Below are positions 1 to 12,200 of a DNA stretch of 64,000 nucleotides, piece by piece. Position 1 is the stretch's first letter. Each line of letters starts with the position of its first letter. The position numbers and the translations under genes are program-made. The notes beneath the pieces are model-generated. The model saw only the letters and a list, made by a program, of their open reading frames with translations. It ran no database searches and was not told the DNA's origin. The DNA is from Protonemura montana (Eukaryota; Arthropoda; Insecta; Plecoptera; Nemouridae), in contig OX387603.1 in the NCBI GenBank assembly GCA_947568835.1, positions 15,400,651-15,464,650 on the forward strand. The letters run 5' to 3'.

Positions 1-1654
1 TATAGCATCTTTGAAGGTGAGGTTAGTTTTGCAACCCCCCTCAACTTCAGTCAATCTCAATCACGTACCAATAAAGACCAGAACGACGGACAGCGTTAAA
101 AATACGCGACAACAAATACCAATCATCATCAATCTTGTACCGCACTCGCAGGTAACGGAGTCCACCATACGCTTGGGGCGCTTGCGTCACTCGTGGCATG
201 CTTTCTTGTCGCCGCCATGCTGTGAACGGCGTCATCCGAGCCCGTTCGATGACGTAAGATGGCTGCTACGTCACAGATAATCCATCAAAGCCGCCAGCGT
301 TTGCATCACACCCGATTGCAGACGTGCTAAAAGTGACGACGCTTTTTATAACAAGCACTTTGTTGGAAATTAGTGTTTTTTTTTAGATGGTTGTAGTTGA
401 CGCCGTCGCCGTCGCTGCAGCGGTGTGGCGTTCACGAAACATGCAACGCTCTGATAAGAATTCAAGATAAGATCAGGATTAGCATCGCGGACAAAAATGT
501 TATGATGGTAATGTGGTATGATCGTGTCCTATGGTGTGATAGTGATAAATCGCACATAATGGCTTTTGATTGAAAGAGTTGTGTGAAGAATGTGTTACGG
601 GCTATTCATTTATCAAAGCTTCCGATATAATTCTAATCAGTTTTAATCAGTTTTCTCTATCTATATCTATAGTGATTATGGTAAACGCAATAAATTTATG
701 TTCTGATCAAATTCAGCGTGATTTTTTAGAAAAAACTCCCCTTAAAATTACTTTTCTTCGTCGAGCCGGTAATTATTTAATTAAAGTAATTTTTGTAGCA
801 ATCAAATTGCACGAAGAGATATTATTTATATTATGTATAGAGGTGAATTATATAGATTCATATAATTGATCAGAATCCATGTCACAATCGACATAATATG
901 TATATGTTTATGTATATTATATTATATTATTGTATCAAGACAATTTTGTAACACCGATACGAGCAATACAATAACTGTTAAGTTTATGATAATAGAGTTC
1001 GTAACCTTTTGCCAGTATTTTGTTTTTATAGTCATCTGAGCTATAATAAACCGTTGACATTTAGACTTGGGCTGAATCTTGACGAGTTCACGCCCGGTTA
1101 CTTGTAATTTAAAAATTCATAAACTGAATAAAATTTTCCCAGAAACTTGGTTAAGGTTTATGCATATAAGTAAAACGCACGTTGCTTAATCAATTTAATT
1201 ATAACAATTTTAACAAAACCCGTTTCGTGCCGTGATATTCCTGTATACCTACTTTGAAATGTGATTTTAATGCAAATTTATTATCGATCACACTCCATGC
1301 TGCCCACCGTACAATTCCCATCAGCCATGCGTTTCAGTAATATTTACATTATTCATTACTTTTAGTTTTATGCTAAAAGATATATAATTTACCTACAGGT
1401 CGTACCCGCCGTTGGGGGAAATAAGTAATTGTACTTGGTATTATTCGAGGTGATGTACTTCAGTAACGACCTAGTTGCGCGACCTGATTAAGCAGAACGG
1501 GGTTGCATCTTCTCCTCGGTTGCCAAACTCAGACATTTTTCGCAAAGCTTTGAGAGCTAAGTCAATTTTCACAATTGGGAGAAGCTTAGAAATGAAATCT
1601 GTTAACAGACATAAAATCGAAAGAATTGGTTTGTGGTGTTTAGCGAAGAACTAT
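1..1654. other. No recognisable gene
   Basis: No open frame here resembles a known protein and no exon series flanked by plausible splice sites stands out. The first 430 bases are richer in GC and CpG than the rest and could border a gene outside the window. Positions about 870-1300 are AT-rich. I see nothing else I can support. Confidence 0.5.
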
Positions 1655-2045
1655 TTGGACAACCATATAGCACTGGCCTTGAGGCGTCAGTGAATGAGTG
1701 GGTAATGATGAGGATGATGATGGTGAACCTCACCTAATCTAAGTGAGGAGTGAAAACCCGATGCTGGTGCGAGACCTTTTACCGTCGAAGAGCAAAGGCG
1801 GCCACCGATTTAACTTCTCTTTCTTCAGCTCAAAAAAGATGATTCCTCCACAAATGCATGCTAAAGAGAGGTTTATTAGCAGGCGAGTAAAATGTCGGAC
1901 TACAACTTCATGCCTCAAACCATAGAAAAAGGACTAGTTCTTTTTGTATGCTCAAACCTCTCTTTCGAACAGAACTGGTAGTAAGTGTTATTAGTCACCC
2001 ATTCATTTGTTGACCCAGCGCCGTAATGTTTTCGGTGCTTTTAAG
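1655..2045 (-). mobile_element. 5S-derived SINE, old diverged copy
   Basis: The body matches the minus orientation of the SINE seen at 15457-15899. It shares the GATGATGATG-rich stretch, an ACCCGATGC..GCG block, TTCCTCCACAAAT and ACCTCTCTTTCGAACAG, followed by a 5S-like head that reads GGTGACT..CAGCGCC in this orientation. Substitutions and small indels are many, so this is an old copy. Ends are approximate and no target duplication was found. Confidence 0.75.
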
Positions 2046-4408
2046 ATGACAGGTAGGTGAATCGAAAGAAAACTGAGCTTTGTTTTTAATGAACTGATGT
2101 TTCAGGTACAGAGCATGTGTTACAATGATATCCGGGTGGAAATATTTCCTCTCCAGTTGGAATTTCAAATAGCCACATTGTTTGATCGCGTTAATTTCAC
2201 GAGGTTTCATGTACCTATAGCATTCTGGCTTAGGTGATAAATGAATGCAAGAAAACATTTCAAGCTCGCCACTATATTCCCCTTCATAGACTCACACATG
2301 AAAAGCGCATATGATTCCCGCTTCCCGAGCTAATATTAATGGCAAAGTTCATAAGTTATTGGAACGAAACGTGTGAACCTACCTGTAGGATGAAACAAAA
2401 TAGCCCCTACCCGCAATGAATTTGAGCTCGAACTTGGCAACTGGTAGTTGCGCAGTCATGTTTTGACATGCGTTCATTGAATTGAATTTGTCATTATTAT
2501 CAACCCTTAATATATTTTCAAATCGGATATCTTTCTATGATAAGTATGAGTGGTAGTAAAACCCCTAGTTAGTTTAATTTGGTTAGTTTGATCTAGTTGT
2601 CCATAGTCTGTGGGTATTAAGAGCATAAACTATCTGACAAATAAATCAAAGCTCTGCATTTGTCGTAATCGACGTTGATGGTAGACGATCTTGCATGATT
2701 GAATCAGCAACTATGTATGGGCGACACAATTTAGGAGAAGCAAAATTTAAAACTGCAACAGTCAGAATTGGACGCCCTCGGGGTTTCTGGAAGTAACCAG
2801 TTAAACATATGCATAGCTTCAAAAAGTGGCTATTAAAATGGTATGCAATAACTCGGTACAAGACTCCAATTTCTGTCATAACTGTTCTGTACGCTTACCC
2901 TTTTCAAAAATCTTGTTTTCCGTTTGTATTACACTTATTTTTTTAATATAGTAACTGTGCAAAATATTAAAATAGAAATCTCTTAGAGGCATTATTTGCT
3001 AAACTATCACAATCTATCTGTAATCTACCATAGTCATATCTACCTGTACCACTTAACCAGCTTTATGTACAGCAATAAAAAAAAACATCACAGTCCCGTC
3101 ATCAGGAAAAATGACATTCTTTCTACAGGTAACAAAACATACTTGGGACGTTAATATTCACTATGGTCCTGGATTGCGGATGGGTCATGTTGCTATCTGG
3201 AGCTAGTTCAGTTTAAAATAGTCGAGCAGTGGTAACAGTGGCTTTTATTTGGATTGTGAATTTCAAGCGTCATTTTAATAACGGGTTTATAGTTCTTATT
3301 ATTTAATTCCGATGAAAAGAAGAGAAAGCAACGCATGTCTCAATTATTAATAAAAAAATATTGATTCAAAAGGAAGAAATACCATCTAGGTGCTGTGATA
3401 TTGGCTGAAAATTACTAAGGCTGGAAATTACAGTAAAAAATTGCAAAAGAATTGTGAAATTCCGTTTTGAATTTCTTTGAATCATCACACGGCAAGAAGA
3501 TAGAAAGAAGTAAGTAAACAAATACAAAGCCAGTAAATCGATTTCAAAATGCGTCTGCCCATGCCTTGTCGCGATGCAAACAACCACAATAACATTTTTA
3601 TATACCAGGAATGTTCTGTGGTGTCAACATTCCTGTTCGATAGCAATGAATTCAGTCAACAGATTGACTGAAATTCACCTGGAAAACACGCTCAACTAAC
3701 ATGTTTCAAATTGATCCCCTAGTCTTGACACATGGCCAATATGTCGACTGATTTATTCATCTGCTATCGTGTCTGCCCATCAAGTTGATGTAGCCCCACT
3801 CTGACCTTATCGTGATCGTCAAGATATTTGCTGGCTCGAGACATGTTACTAGTTTCACAACTGCAATCATTGTCGTGCAGCGATCTAATCTTCCCGTCGA
3901 GTTTACACTGAAAACTATTTGTTGAACATCCTCTTTTGACGATTTAGAAATCACGGCACTCACGTGAGGTTTGTGTTCACAATGTTTTTGTTTGTTGACA
4001 AGGGCCAGTCGGTATATTTTGATGAGATGTTGGAGTCTTTGATGGATTATCTGGTTTTGGGTGAAGAAAAGAGATTCTAATTCGAGTTGCCCTTTGAGGC
4101 GACCTCAAATAGTTGTTTTGTGGAATTCCAACAATATCGAATGAATAGTTAGGTTGGGGGGGGGGGGGGGGGGGGGGGGGGGGTATTGTTTTTTTAGGTG
4201 CTGATAGGTAGGCACAAAATCGGATTGCTTTTCATTTTGGGTTTTGTGATTTTTTAATTGTCACGAGATTTTTGTAAATTTCAGCCCTTGTATACCAGTA
4301 TGTTTCTAACAAATAAAATTTAAAAAATAACAAAGAAACATCCAAATAGGTATTTTCCTATGTTGTATTCGTACCACTTAATAGATAAAAGTTTGTCTTT
4401 AGAGATAT
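2046..4408. other. No recognisable gene
   Basis: An AT-rich stretch with short open frames only. A run of 28 G lies at 4156-4183. I found no exon-like homology to the two gene families of this window and no clear repeat. Confidence 0.5.
4156..4183 (+). repeat. Poly-G run
   Basis: A pure run of about 28 guanines. It may be a real homopolymer or may have uncertain length because of sequencing. Confidence 0.9.
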
Positions 4409-4790
4409 ACTGTTTTGACAACTGTGGCATTGATGTGGCAATGTCGTCGGTGATTAAAAGGGCAATAATGAGGATGATGGTGAGTCTTACCTAGTAGGCA
4501 AACTCGGAGCCGGCACGTAGCCTATTCCTACCGACAAGCACCAATAGACCCATCTCGTCCAAACGACGGTACAACGCGAACAACAGGATTCCTCTTTAAA
4601 TCCATGCTGTCGAGAGGTTGATAAGCAAGGCAAATGAGGTTGCTGAACTAATTTCAGTCCCACCAACCTCCCTTTCTCAAACAGAAATTAGCATGTTTGA
4701 TGGTCAATAATCTAATACCTGACCTGGCGAATTCGAAGACCTCACGAAAGCCTGTGATTTTAGTATGCCAAACCACTCGGTGCCGCCTGG
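4409..4790 (-). mobile_element. 5S-derived SINE, diverged copy
   Basis: The order of blocks is that of the family in minus orientation: TTTTGACAACTG, a GGCGTCGGTGA-like segment, GATGATGG, GCCGGCACGTAGCCTA, GACGGTACAACGCGAACAAC, CCATGCTGTCGAGAGGTTGA, then a decayed 5S-like head ending in GCCAAACCACTCGG. The 98-residue open frame over this interval is a by-product of the SINE and is not a gene. Confidence 0.85.
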
Positions 4791-7700
4791 GCGGCACACT
4801 CGTTATGAGTAAATTCACTTGTCTTTGGACATCAAAAAGTGTTCTGATTCCACTATTGTGCACCGACAATCAAAATATAATTGATTCAGAAATCAAGTCC
4901 ATTGCTCGTGCAAAAATTTCTTGGTATATTCACAAAAATAAATTGAAAATAACCCATTTTCTCACAGATAAGGTTAGTAATTGTTCAGTCTAAAATAGCA
5001 TGTGATAGACAAGCAACATGATAGTGTTCATCAGTATTTAAGCTCATTCGCGATGAAATTCTGAGCGAACACGAAGCAAGACACGATACCTGTGATACCA
5101 ATAGTAGGTACTTAGAAATCACAACAGATACCTAAAACCTAAGCCATTATTCACCCACGCAGTTAATATTTCATTATTTTCATCATGCAAGCCATTAAGA
5201 AAATAATGGCTTTCACCGAGCATCGTTGTGGCCCTATACACGTCTTCCAGTGAATCACTTTATGAAATTAGGTAAAAAATGCTCCTCCATTATTAGATCA
5301 AAATACTCTTATATTAGCAGGAGGTCCCCGCCCTTCCCGATCGTTTATGTACAGAAATAAATCTCACCCCCCCCCCCCCCCCCCTCCCCCCAATATCTGT
5401 AATTTATTTGGATGATAGCACTTTTTTACTAACATGCCAAAGTATTTTTTTTTCTAACGTTTGGATCTATCTTGACAGCATTTGGTTATTTATTCACTGA
5501 TTAAGAATTAAAAAATTAAAGTTTTTGCACCCAATAACATGGTAAATGTAATTATTGAGAGTATAAATACATTCTCTTCACTAACTATCAGTTTTAAATT
5601 TAATAAACGTGCATTTCTCCCAGGGCAAATATGAAACGGTGCGGCAGTCGGTTTGAATTTCAAGGTTAGCTTAAAAACCGTTACACCTATTGATATCTAC
5701 AATCACAAAGCCGCATTTCAAAGTGGTTATAATTAGCAAGTCCACTCCAAACAAATCACTGAAATAAAGTTTTATGCCCCAACGCAACACCAGGCACGAC
5801 CGCTTTTCGACACATTGGCCCCTAATCGCGTTTCACCCCGTAATTAAAAACATATTAAAAAAAAAAGAAAAGCCTACCTACGTGCGTCATTTAAAACACC
5901 ACGATTAAAAAATGTATAATATTCCATCGCGAGCTCGCGACTGTTTCAGCAACGCATAAGCAAATTACGACGAGTTTCAAACATGCGTTTTTGATGAACA
6001 ATTGCCGCCGATAAGAGGTAAAAGGTCACTGCGTGCGTGCCCCCATGATTGTCGAGTGGCGAGCGTCACGCGCCCTATCTGCGTTTTGGGGGGGAAAACG
6101 CGTTGACCTTGACTTGTTGATGGCCACGTTGCTCACACGTGAAATCTGAAGCAGCCATTGGTGGAACCATGGCAATGTCGTTTATCATACAATGCAATTC
6201 TCGGTAATGTGCTGGTAAAGGGTATAACCTGTACCACACGATTCGTTTTTTTTTTTTTTTGGCAACCACATAATAATACGAGGTAGCACTGGCCGGTCGA
6301 TGTGAATGCATAATGCGGTCGGTGTAGGGACGGGTGCTTTTGGCCGATGGCGTGACGGCGTCGAATGGTCGGCGTCGTGACGCCTTGCTGCCTGTACGCT
6401 CGCATCGTGGAAAAAAAACCGGTGGCTTGAGATGTGATTTAGTGGAGCAATGTATATATTTTGTTAGCGTTTCGCATTGCTGTATTATTTGAGTAGAGAG
6501 TATAAAAAAAAATGCGTTTTTAGCTGCACAGTTTACAAAAAAAAAAAAAATCGAGCTTTATAGATGAATCGCATGTGCATTTTTTTCCGTTTATACCGGC
6601 ACAATAAAAAAACAAAGGGACTACAATCGAGAGTTTAATTATACCGGTAACGCTATTATAAAAGTCTAAATTTAGGACGAATTCTGCTATTTCGGTTCCC
6701 CTGCATTCCACACGTTAATATTCGCATCTAATGAAATCCTGGTACTTTCCGGCTTGTCTGGAAATGTTTCCCAAGGATCCTTGCCGATTGATAAGATCTC
6801 GAACACTAGCCAATATAATTAGCGTTTAATGTAGGCTCTTGTCCTCCCGAAGGGGAGGCTTGCAGCCCACCCCGCGTTTTGCCGGACTTCCGGGCACGGC
6901 TGCGAGTGATTTGCAGAGTTAGCAAGGGAAGTGGGATGGACGTGAAGTCCCAATGATAGATCACTACTATCACACGGCCACCGGTGAAGTTACCACGCAA
7001 GTCAATCTGGCGGAATTCGTGATGTATTTTGTCCGTGATTTGCCTGTCTTCTATCTTGTTTTCTGATAGGTATTCCTTTGCTTGCAGAGTCAATATAAGT
7101 TTTTCGCCAACAAAATGTGTGAATAGCATCGACCCTGGCTTAAAATGCAGAGTCGATAGATTTTCCACTAGTCGAAATGCGCATTAATGCAAAGACTCTG
7201 ACAGCAAAATTCAGGGAAAAAAATTGAATGCACCTCTTGTGAATAAAAGCCATATATACTCAAAAATTTGTATTTTTCTTGAATGACACTATATTTTATT
7301 CAGTCAAAGAAAATTATCCAAACTTTTAGTAAAATATTTGTTGTTTCAGACGTATTTTTCTCAGTTCTTGTCTTTACTTTGGCTTGCTTCTAGTGTTAAT
7401 TTACAAGTTACAGTTAAAAAGCACCCTTGAAATTGCGTTTGTCGCGGAGCCCTAAATTGATTTGAACATTGAGTAATTTTGTCTGAATTCATTGCTATAA
7501 TTAACTAAATTGTGTACGAATCTCATGTCTCTTGCCCACTATTTTTCCTTAACCAATTAGCACTAAAAAAAAAAAAGAATTTGTCAAAATGCATTAACTT
7601 AAGACTAACTGTTTCCCCGTCTCGAATTGTTTCCCCAACGTCTTGCAACATGTAGACAAACCGTTAGTAAAGCAGTAATCCATCTCTCAGCATTCACTAC

Positions 7701-8446
7701 CATTTTCGACATACTTTTTTTATGTTCCCTTTCCGTCTCATCCTTCAACGCGATAAAAAGCACTTGTCCCACGCAAGTCGACGCTGTTTGCATGTAATGT
7801 TTGCCTATTTGCATGTGGGCAACCCTCTTCAAGAGTGATTGGCCGGCACCGGGGTGATCTAGATGCACTTCTATTGGGGTTAATTGCACCCCCCCGACAT
7901 GTTGCTCCGGTGGGGGAGAGGGGTGGCCGAGGAGGCGACCAGTCTGTAGATCGCATGCACGACCCCCGTCCTCTCTTGTCCTAATTTATTGAGCGTGAGG
8001 TAATTGTAGGTGCGTGATCTTATTCCAGAATGAAGAGTCCAGAACAATATGTGAAACTAATTTAATGTTTAGTTTTATTTCCGTTAATATATATATATAT
8101 ATACACAATTTATATACACATTTTTTTTTGTGCAAGTTAGGGAGGTCCGATTTGTGGTGAGCTTAGTTTGACCAGAGTTATTGGTTTGGAAGGAAACTAT
8201 GATGGTTGGGGAAATAACTGTGGTCCGAACTTTCTTGTTGGGCCTCTCTTATACCAAGAGCAGTGGAGATTTGGTATCAACAGAATTTTCTTGCATTATT
8301 TTGATTGTTTAGATAGGTGGTGAACGTTTGATCGGTTCCATTGGGCTTATAGTTATTATACTAATACTACAAATAATATTAATACAAATAGTGTATTGTC
8401 AGGATCATTGTACATGATATAATAAGACACTCATTATTTTTCTTGT
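4791..8446. other. No recognisable gene; GC-rich patch at 6.0-8.0 kb
   Basis: Contains a C-rich run at 5367-5391, A and T homopolymers, and a (TA)n run at 8088-8101. Positions about 5990-6420 and 6830-7980 are GC- and CpG-richer than the surroundings. The longest frames, about 120 codons on the minus strand near 6.8-7.2 kb and 94 codons near 7.6-7.9 kb, have no domain I recognise and no paralogue here. A promoter or untranslated exon of an unseen gene is possible but unsupported. Confidence 0.45.
5367..5391 (+). repeat. Poly-C run
   Basis: A C-rich homopolymer interrupted by a single T. Confidence 0.9.
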
Positions 8447-8933
8447 CAGAGTCACAGCGCTAATGTTAAACTAATCTATGGTTAAACTTTCTAGTGCGTT
8501 CGACACATGATTACGGTAGGCGCCACCCGGTGGCGCTTGCGGCTGCATTTTTTAAACCTCCACAATTTCAAAATTACGACTAAAAATATGGATATTTGTG
8601 CATTATTTATTAAGAATAGCATTGGTCAAGATTATTTAAGCGAAAATCAAACTCAAATGTAAGTTTCCCGAAGACTGTTTGTAACGTTCCCGCCACTTTG
8701 TGCAGCTAATAACCTGTCCCTCCACTGGGGTAGGTGGGTAGGTAGGTAGGTAGGTAGACGATCCTGAAAGGCTGCGACCCCGAGGAGAGTCAGTTGACTT
8801 CGGTCCTCCCAAGATATTACCGGTTCGCCGGAACTACATTTTAATAAATCATTGTTTCCAATCCTAACTCTTGGCTTCGTTTTTACTTTGATCAGCGAAA
8901 CCTTACAAGTTTAACATTAGCGCTGGGACTCTG
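8447..8933. mobile_element. Possible element with 26-bp terminal inverted repeats
   Basis: CAGAGTCACAGCGCTAATG at the left end (8447-8472) is the inverted complement of 8908-8933 at 25 of 26 positions. The 487-bp interval has no coding capacity, which fits a non-autonomous DNA transposon. I could not find a convincing target duplication, so the class is open. A GGTA microsatellite lies inside at about 8729-8757. A related single end may occur near 58.19 kb. Confidence 0.45.
8729..8757 (+). repeat. (GGTA)n microsatellite
   Basis: Tandem GGTA units, with one GGTG variant at the left side. Confidence 0.85.
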
Positions 8934-9267
8934 CTGGGACTAAAAACCCAATGTTAACGCGAATTTTGTGCTGAGAAAAGCCAGTTCAAGTATTAATTAG
9001 CTTCAAATTTTGCCGCTTCTCACGCAAATTGTCGCTTTGTGACAATCGACAATGCAATTTGTTCATTGCAGGACATTACGGCCGAAAACGTCATTAGGGA
9101 ACAACTGTTTTATCGGACACTTTGCGATGAGTGATGTGCGATATGCATTTCATGGCAGTATGAGCGCCATTACGCAAAAAACCTGCAACAAGCTGAGAAT
9201 GACTTTGTGAGCTTTGGTTGATATTGATGGACTTTATCCACACTGGCATCTGGTCATTAAATGTGTT

Positions 9268-12200
9268 ATGGGTGACTTACAGAAAATTATTTTCAAAAAA
9301 TTCATCCTAATTTGCATTGTTGTTTCACTTTCTGGAGAAATGATTCCAACGGAACTAATTGAAGATTTAGGCTCGTTGGTCAGCTATTTCAACGTGAAGA
9401 GTTTGGCTTTTGTACAGGGAGATAAAGGTAAAGTTTATAAAATAAGCCGACAATTGGTGTTCGTTTTAAAATGGGAAAAAAGTGACATTACAAAATGATT
9501 TATTTTCCTATTAATTTTAGGTGATGTCTTGGTGAATCTTCAAAATAGTTTGACCAAAGAGTTTTTTGTTAGCACGGAACACCATTTCAGTGTGTTGAAA
9601 TGTTCTCACCTGAACGAACTCTCTGAGATGTCTCTCTCTGAAGCATTGTTCTATCCACTAACAAGAAGTGCACAGCCCTGTGATTCTTTTCAGAGCAATC
9701 AGGTAATCGTTCAAATGTCTTCAAAAATACCCTTTTCAAATAATGCTTTGTTCCAAAATCTACTAGTAAAAACACCGCTGTTAATTTGCGCACAGTTACA
9801 GACCAGAAATCCGGTCACCATCATTTTAAAAATCGTTGGGGTGAAATGGAACTAAATTTAACATACAGTCTGACTCTGAGTTGAGATCAATTGGTCCTAT
9901 AGATACAAATTTGTCAGGTTTATCATGCTTTTTTAATTACAGTTAGGGAGTTGCGAGTATTAAAGTTTTAAAGACTATTTCCAGTTATTCTCCAGTTGTA
10001 TCATATTACAAAACAATTTTAAAATAAGGCCGTTTGCAGTTCTTCACTTTCTTCTACAGCAATCTGTCAATACCTCATCGACGACAACTAGCACATCTAT
10101 TGGGTGACCATCATACACATGGCCAGTTCTGTTCGGGATAAAGGTTAGAGGGATGAAAGTTAGTTTAGCAACTTCATTAGCCTTGCTTATCAACCTCTCG
10201 ATAGCATGGATTTGTGGAGGAATCCTGTTGTTCGAGTTGTACTGTCCTTCGGCACAAATAGCCTAGTTGCTGACTTGCCGCTAAACCCCACAATAATAAT
10301 AATAATAATGTACTGTCCTTCAGAAGGGACGTTCAGCCAGTAGTCCTCTTGGTGCTCTTCGACAGGAGCAGGCTACGTGCCGGTACCGGGTTTCCCTTCC
10401 TCCCTTCTAGGCTAGGTTAGGTTCATCATCATCTTCATCATCTTCATCATCATCCACTAATTTACCGACGCCATTAGACCAGTGCCGCATGGCCAGATAT
10501 CAAAACAGTGCGTCGTTAAACAGCACAAATAAATAAATCGCACATCTATTCGATAATACATTTCAGTTGTTGTCAACGTCAAGCGTCAACAACCCATTGT
10601 TCTTGTACGCTTTAAGCGATACAAAGATTCCATCTTGGATCTACAACAAGTACGTTCCTTTCAACGCAAGTGTCTTCGTGGTTCTTCGGAACGAACTTGA
10701 TAAACGAGGACTCATTTTACAAGAAATCTATCACCTTCAAGACGGATCTGATTTGATAGAAAATACGTTGGGGCAACGATTTGTTGATCATTTTGGAGAA
10801 TCTTCGTGGATTTTCAGCACATATGCGTTTGATACACTGAGACGTTCAAATCTACGAGGTAGAAAGATTAAAGCTTTGTGTCCTCAGGTATGTGAACAAT
10901 TTGTATTTGTATGGTAGGTATACGTTGAATTTATTCTAAGAAAACTTATTTAGATCTGAATAGTTCAGTTATTTGTGTCTTTCATTGTTTCCCTGACTTC
11001 CATCTGAATTGATTTTTCAGTTTTTCTTGTACGAAAAAAGCATTTTCAAAAACAAAAAGTGGGCAGTTAAGTACGTCCGACTGCGAAACTGTTTCCAAAA
11101 ATACAAAAATACATTTTAAACTAATTTTTCATCTCTTTGATCCCTAAAACAAATTTTTGCACCCCCACCCCTAGCGAACTATCTCGTTGTTTGCCACAAT
11201 GAGCCAACCTTACGACAGCTCTAACATTTGTACTAATTATGAACCTTTTGCACCCGAAAACCAACTTCACTGACCAAACAATACACTAATAAGAAGTTTG
11301 TGAGTGCCTTGCTGTGAGTGCCAGTGATTTTGCTAAAAAGTATCAACAAGTAGAAACAATCTTGACGGCTGCATGCAATTCTGTCAATCTCAGGTAACTC
11401 ATCCAAAATGCAACACATTTAAATTGCTTGGAAAGTTGCAGTCTTTTTTTGTTACTATAACCGTTAAGACATCTGCGTGTTTTCTTCCAGCATTGAGCGC
11501 GTTTCCATGCCCGGACCGGTCTTGTTTAAGAATATCTTCGATCCTCTCGTGTCGGGAAAGGCTGACGTTGCTCTAGTTCCTTTGTTTATGGGCTCAAAGT
11601 ACATGCATAAAATGGGGTACCTTTCGCCTTACATGTTTACAAGGCCAGCCTCTTTGTCTTTAAATGTTACACACGAAGTAACACAAGATTGCACAAACGT
11701 GCATTCATGTTTCTTCTAGAGAAGTGCCTTATCAAACATGTATCTAGGTTAAAGAATTATTAACTACTGTAACTCCATAACTCAGAACAAGCTCTCCATA
11801 TGTACTCTTCCATATTTCGTAATTTTTTCTAAACTCTGTATTAAATGGAATGTTCTGGCATTCATAAAACAGTTATCGGATCTTCTTTCGTCGCCCCGAG
11901 TTCCGGTACTCAGCGGGTTCGGTAATTCGTAGCTTCACCATATCTGCCTGGTTTGCAATCGCTGGCATCCTGCTTGCCCTCGCTGTTTCCATGTCAATGA
12001 TCAGCTACGCAACTCGCCGTTGTGGCTACGAAAATGAGCCTCAGTTCAGTCCCAGCAAGAGCCTGCAGGCGTGTCTGAGGATTTTTTGTGCTCAAGGTGA
12101 GACTTTCCCCGGTATACTACTTTTTCAACCAGTATTTTTTTGTGGTGGCATTATAAGGTACCGGCCATCGATATTACTCCCTGTTTTTTTATTCGATTGC

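Noticed and set aside
4697..4993. 98-codon plus-strand open frame
   Set aside because: Its first part lies within a minus-oriented 5S-derived SINE; similar frames appear in other SINE copies.
6806..7168. 120-codon minus-strand open frame
   Set aside because: The longest frame of the gene-free left part, but no known domain, no signal peptide, no paralogue and no splice context.
11019..11117. Exon 4 of IR paralogue 1 at a TTTTTCAG acceptor
   Set aside because: Frame is open and superficially similar, but it runs to a stop without a donor. The exon at 11305-11393 aligns better (KYQQVE against AYREIE) and fits both phases.
11477..11719. Standalone 80-codon protein
   Set aside because: Its first half is IR exon 5 (S1 lobe). 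The residues after the Ser-Pro-Tyr motif are read-through into an intron.
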